Below, one piece after another: positions 48,401 to 50,626 of a DNA stretch of 50,626 nt. Below the pieces are notes generated by a model. That model had not been told where the DNA came from and searched no databases. It was given only the letters and a program-made list of their open reading frames with translations. A program made the translations under genes and the position numbers. The number at the start of each line of letters is the position of its first letter. Position 1 is the first letter of the stretch. Source of the DNA: DATEMK01 sp039914625 (GTDB taxonomy: Bacteria > Bacteroidota > Bacteroidia > AKYH767-A > OLB10); contig JBDSOU010000158.1 in the NCBI GenBank assembly GCA_039914625.1, positions 1 to 50,626 of the forward strand, given 5' to 3'.

Positions 48401-50626
48401 ATGTATATATCACAGCAACATTATTCAAACCGTTGAGTGATGATGCCATTCCATTAACAGTTGCACATGGTTTCGCTCCGCTGTTTGTAGAGAAAGCTTC
48501 GGACAAGTTGCCCGTAACAATTGTTGCAGTGGAGAAATCCCGCTCGAAAATAAAACAAAATATAACCGTAAAAACAATTGCAAAGTCTGACGTTGAAATA
48601 ACGGTTGCAGTTGTTGACGAAGGAATCATGCAATTAAAAAATTCGAAGACTCCTGATCCATACGGATATTTTTACCAGAAGCGCGGACTTGAAGTGAATG
48701 CGTATGATGTATATCCCTATTTGCTTCCCGATTTAAAATTAAAACGCAGCAGCACAGGCGGTGACGGTTATGATTTGCAAAAACGTGTAAACCCTCTCAG
48801 TAATAAACGTGTGAAGTTAGTTGCTTACTGGAGTGGAATTTTGCACACTAACTCTTCAGGTGAAGCAACCTGTTCTGTTGACATTCCGCAATTCTCCGGT
48901 GATCTTCGTGTAATGGCAGTTGCATATAAAGACCGTTCTTTCGGAAGTGCAGAAAAACATATCAAGGTTGCTGATCCGCTTGTCATCAGCGCTTCCATTC
49001 CGAGATTTTTAAGCCCGGGTGATACCTTGTACATGCCTGTTACACTTACTAATACCACATCAAAAGAAATGAATGCAAATGCAGCTCTTGAATTCTCAGG
49101 TTTGCTTTTTGCAGTTGGTAATTCGCAGCAAAATGTTGTGATTCCCCCGAACAGTGAAAAGCGTGTCAGTTTCAAGGTGTATGCGGAGCCGTCAGTTGGC
49201 GAAGCAAGCATTGAAGTGGTTTGCAATGCTGCGGGTTCATCTTATTCTGACAAAACGGATATTACTGTTCGTCCTGCTGCATCGTTGCAGAAAATAAGTG
49301 ACAATGGCGTGATAGCCGGGGGCAGCTCGAAAACAATCAACCTGAATTCAAATTTCATTCCGTCATCTATAGCCGGAAAATTATTAATCAGTAAATCACC
49401 GATGGTTCAATTTACTGACGATCTCGAATATTTGCTTGACTATCCTTATGGATGCGTGGAGCAAACTACTTCCACTGTTTTTCCACAGTTGTATTTTGCT
49501 GATCTTATTCAAAACATAAAAAACAAACCCGGACATCCGATAAATATTTCGCGTAATATACAAGCCGGTATGGCCCGTCTTCAAAGCATGCAGATGTATA
49601 ATGGCGCATTAACCTATTGGCCAGGTGCTGACAATGAATCATGGTGGGGAACATGTTATGGCGGACATTTTTTATTTGAAGCTAAGATGGCAGGATATGA
49701 TGTGAACCAAAGCGGGCTTGATAAAATGCTGGCTTATCTTTCTACGAAAGTAAAAACCCGTCCTGTTGAAAATTACTATTACTATGACAGAAATCGTATT
49801 CAACAGAAAAAAGTAATTGCAGATAAAAATATTTCTTATTCACTTTATCTGCTTGCTATGTTTGGCAGAGCTGATATTCCAACTATGAACTATTATAAAA
49901 CAAAAACAAGTGAAATGGCGCTCGATTCAAGGTACATGCTTGCAGCATCTTATCTTGCAGTTGGTGATCGTAAGAGTTACAATGAACTGCTACCCGGTTC
50001 ATTTTCGGGAGAAGAATCCATCAGGTGTTCTGGAGGGAACTTTTATTCGTACGTGCGTGATGAAGCCATTTCACTAAATGCCATGCTCGAAACTGATCCT
50101 GACAATCCGCAAGTGGCTGTGATGGCGCAGCATTTGTCAACACAGTTGAATAAGCAACAGTGGTATTCTACACAAGAACGTTCATTTTCCTTTCTTGCTC
50201 TTGGAAAATTTGCAAAACGAAATGCTGCAAATACTGTAACGGCATCTATAGCCGCAGATGGAAAATCAATTGCACAATTTAAGGGAGCTGACCTCGTCAT
50301 CAAAAAAGATATAGTGAATAAAAACGTAACTGTAACAACAAGCGGCAAAGGAAACCTCTATTATTTTTGGGATTTCGAAGGACTTGATAAAGACGGCAAA
50401 TTCACTATTGAAGATAAATATTTGCGCATTCGCAAAAACTTTTTTAACCGCTTTGGTCAGCCGGTAACCGGAGCAACTGTTAATCAAAATGATTTAATTG
50501 TCGTGAAGCTAACATTAGAAAATACCGAGCGCAGCTTTGTGGAGAATATAGTGATTACAGATTTGCTTCCGGCAGGATTTGAAATTGAAAACCCGCGTGT
50601 AGGAACTGTTCCTGAATTAAATTGGA
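45412..50626 (+). CDS. Alpha-2-macroglobulin family lipoprotein, 3' end cut
   Basis: About 1738 residues visible, the frame open to the window edge. N-terminus: signal peptide and lipobox ending LVYAC (Cys21). Macroglobulin domains follow, with 'YGDREIYRPGETVHINTILR' (about 580) marking the MG2-like unit. The A2M domain has 'AYWSGILHTNSSGEATCSVD' and 'SASIPRFLSPGDTLYMPVTL'. The thioester signature 'YPYGCVEQTT' has C1348 and Q1351, which form the internal thioester. It acts as a protease trap in the periplasm, as in the YfhM/ECAM group; in other bacteria the gene often sits beside pbpC. The last part ('DLLPAGFEIENPRVGTVPEL') is the start of the receptor-like C-domain. The missing end may be 100-200 residues. 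Confidence 0.95.
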   Translation, partial: MRFLKLNPKLLAAMCILVYACTNDKNLVRFTEKNFSDEIELQQNLVFTFDQDLCPDSLINRWDSVQYVKITPPVKGSFMFISKRELQFSPALRFDPCMKYHAEITTELLRYSGKDLHLEKILAFEFHTPYLKIEVADAFWVRSDKGADKIAMTVNIGFNYRVEPGEISRLLKFSANKTEMPFTMVTNSVDHVMVIKVDGLDKSLAEKTEIELKIEKGLRCADAEKYITDASLVFSQTVPSPAKLDIMQVQANNTEITETFIEVNTNQAVEKEGIQKLITIKPSVQFKIEDNDNGFSIIGAFESGKTYELNISKKLKGILGGEMLNDHLSIVLFGQLNPSLSFASKKGIYLSSKSSKKVGINIVSLPKIQLRVTKIYENNILQYMRNNRYSEYYGEGEGDYYGYNYNDYNLEQVGDVVMDQEYETKNLPNQSGVNLLSVDFEDQNNFKGVYLVRVSSKTDYYLRANKLVSISDIGIITKQTDDEVYVFANSIMNMEPMSGVKINFTSTNNQVLGTATTNNEGVAVLTGIKNKFPKFNLGLITARAGNDFNYLLFSDTRVENSRFDVGGLRNNASGYQAFIYGDREIYRPGETVHINTILRNDQWKTVSDIPMKLKFIMPNGKELTTIRKNLNHEGAFESTIELPVAAVTGFYNIQVYTGNDVYVGDKTINVEEFIPDRINVVLSTNKNLYDLNDSVTINANAVNLFGPPAAGRNFEIDYSLSKKWFTAKNYPEYNFNIQGTKKLNFPHQVRQGKTDKEGKLSEKFTIDPAYKDAGMLSGKILVTVFDETGRPVNRISNFDVKTQELFYGIKIPDYYVDARKSMQIGLIALNRDGVAVDNSEAHVQVIKNYWHSVMQRDYDNHYRYVSQREEKILSDKILKVTKTGLVFNFTPNESGEYLVRVRRPGSEKYVESYFYAYGWGYTQNTSFEVNNEGQVDISFDKEKYNPGDAAKILFKTPFAGKMLVTIERDKIYEYYYLTTDKRAASLTLQIKDSYLPNVYITATLFKPLSDDAIPLTVAHGFAPLFVEKASDKLPVTIVAVEKSRSKIKQNITVKTIAKSDVEITVAVVDEGIMQLKNSKTPDPYGYFYQKRGLEVNAYDVYPYLLPDLKLKRSSTGGDGYDLQKRVNPLSNKRVKLVAYWSGILHTNSSGEATCSVDIPQFSGDLRVMAVAYKDRSFGSAEKHIKVADPLVISASIPRFLSPGDTLYMPVTLTNTTSKEMNANAALEFSGLLFAVGNSQQNVVIPPNSEKRVSFKVYAEPSVGEASIEVVCNAAGSSYSDKTDITVRPAASLQKISDNGVIAGGSSKTINLNSNFIPSSIAGKLLISKSPMVQFTDDLEYLLDYPYGCVEQTTSTVFPQLYFADLIQNIKNKPGHPINISRNIQAGMARLQSMQMYNGALTYWPGADNESWWGTCYGGHFLFEAKMAGYDVNQSGLDKMLAYLSTKVKTRPVENYYYYDRNRIQQKKVIADKNISYSLYLLAMFGRADIPTMNYYKTKTSEMALDSRYMLAASYLAVGDRKSYNELLPGSFSGEESIRCSGGNFYSYVRDEAISLNAMLETDPDNPQVAVMAQHLSTQLNKQQWYSTQERSFSFLALGKFAKRNAANTVTASIAADGKSIAQFKGADLVIKKDIVNKNVTVTTSGKGNLYYFWDFEGLDKDGKFTIEDKYLRIRKNFFNRFGQPVTGATVNQNDLIVVKLTLENTERSFVENIVITDLLPAGFEIENPRVGTVPELNW

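Overview
The window looks like chromosomal DNA of a Bacteroidota bacterium, probably an environmental, uncultured-type lineage; I cannot place it below phylum. The evidence is: six secreted proteins with type IX secretion (T9SS) C-terminal sorting domains (PNP motif, then a KGIYFV-like strand and a basic tail); two energy-transducer TonB proteins with the 'YGAY' N-terminal motif; candidate Bacteroidota -7 boxes (TAnnTTTG) before several genes; low G+C content; and short word-like repeats (AACTTTAAAC, AATTGGTAATTGG, ATTCGTA) of the sort common in this phylum. No phage, IS element, CRISPR array or rRNA was seen.

Layout. 1-2.4 kb: end of a T9SS-exported propeller-like protein, an unknown cytoplasmic protein and a coiled-coil lipoprotein. 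2.5-2.65 kb: decayed tRNA-Thr with nested inverted repeats. 2.75-4.84 kb: a histidine-kinase-like pair, one member lacking the ATPase domain. 4.9-8.9 kb: prmC and ribD, divergent, then a membrane glycosyltransferase-like TPR protein. 9-16.6 kb: three T9SS proteins around a large cyclase/FGE/hydrolase fusion. 16.7-18.8 kb: a LuxR-type HTH protein, a striking 21-bp-period array, a protein with a carboxypeptidase-regulatory-like domain and a DUF433 protein. 18.9-24.9 kb: a seven-repeat propeller, a double thioredoxin-fold protein, tRNA-Cys, a TonB and another T9SS propeller. 25-31 kb: a GlcD-type oxidase, a second TonB and a group of small exported proteins. 31-44.9 kb: mostly housekeeping (LMW-PTP, dnaA, split 5'-nucleotidase, YbgC-like thioesterase, M42 peptidase, GT4, RidA, ispH, cmk, prolyl oligopeptidase, FemAB/GNAT-like protein, J-domain protein). 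45.4 kb to the end: a large alpha-2-macroglobulin lipoprotein cut by the window edge.

Genes working together. The secreted proteins use the Sec signal plus T9SS route, the TonB proteins energise outer-membrane uptake, and the macroglobulin and the nucleotidase C-domain are lipoproteins, so much of the window concerns the cell envelope. Transcription units are mostly short and strands alternate.

Most notable observations: (1) an 11-unit, 21-bp array at about 17.18-17.44 kb that reads on the minus strand as heptads of the type IADxANR; (2) the class III cyclase/FGE-sulfatase/alpha-beta hydrolase fusion; (3) a J-domain gene whose frame has no ATG, GTG or TTG before the J domain; (4) genome repeats read through as protein in prmC and in a T9SS protein; (5) odd or decayed tRNAs.
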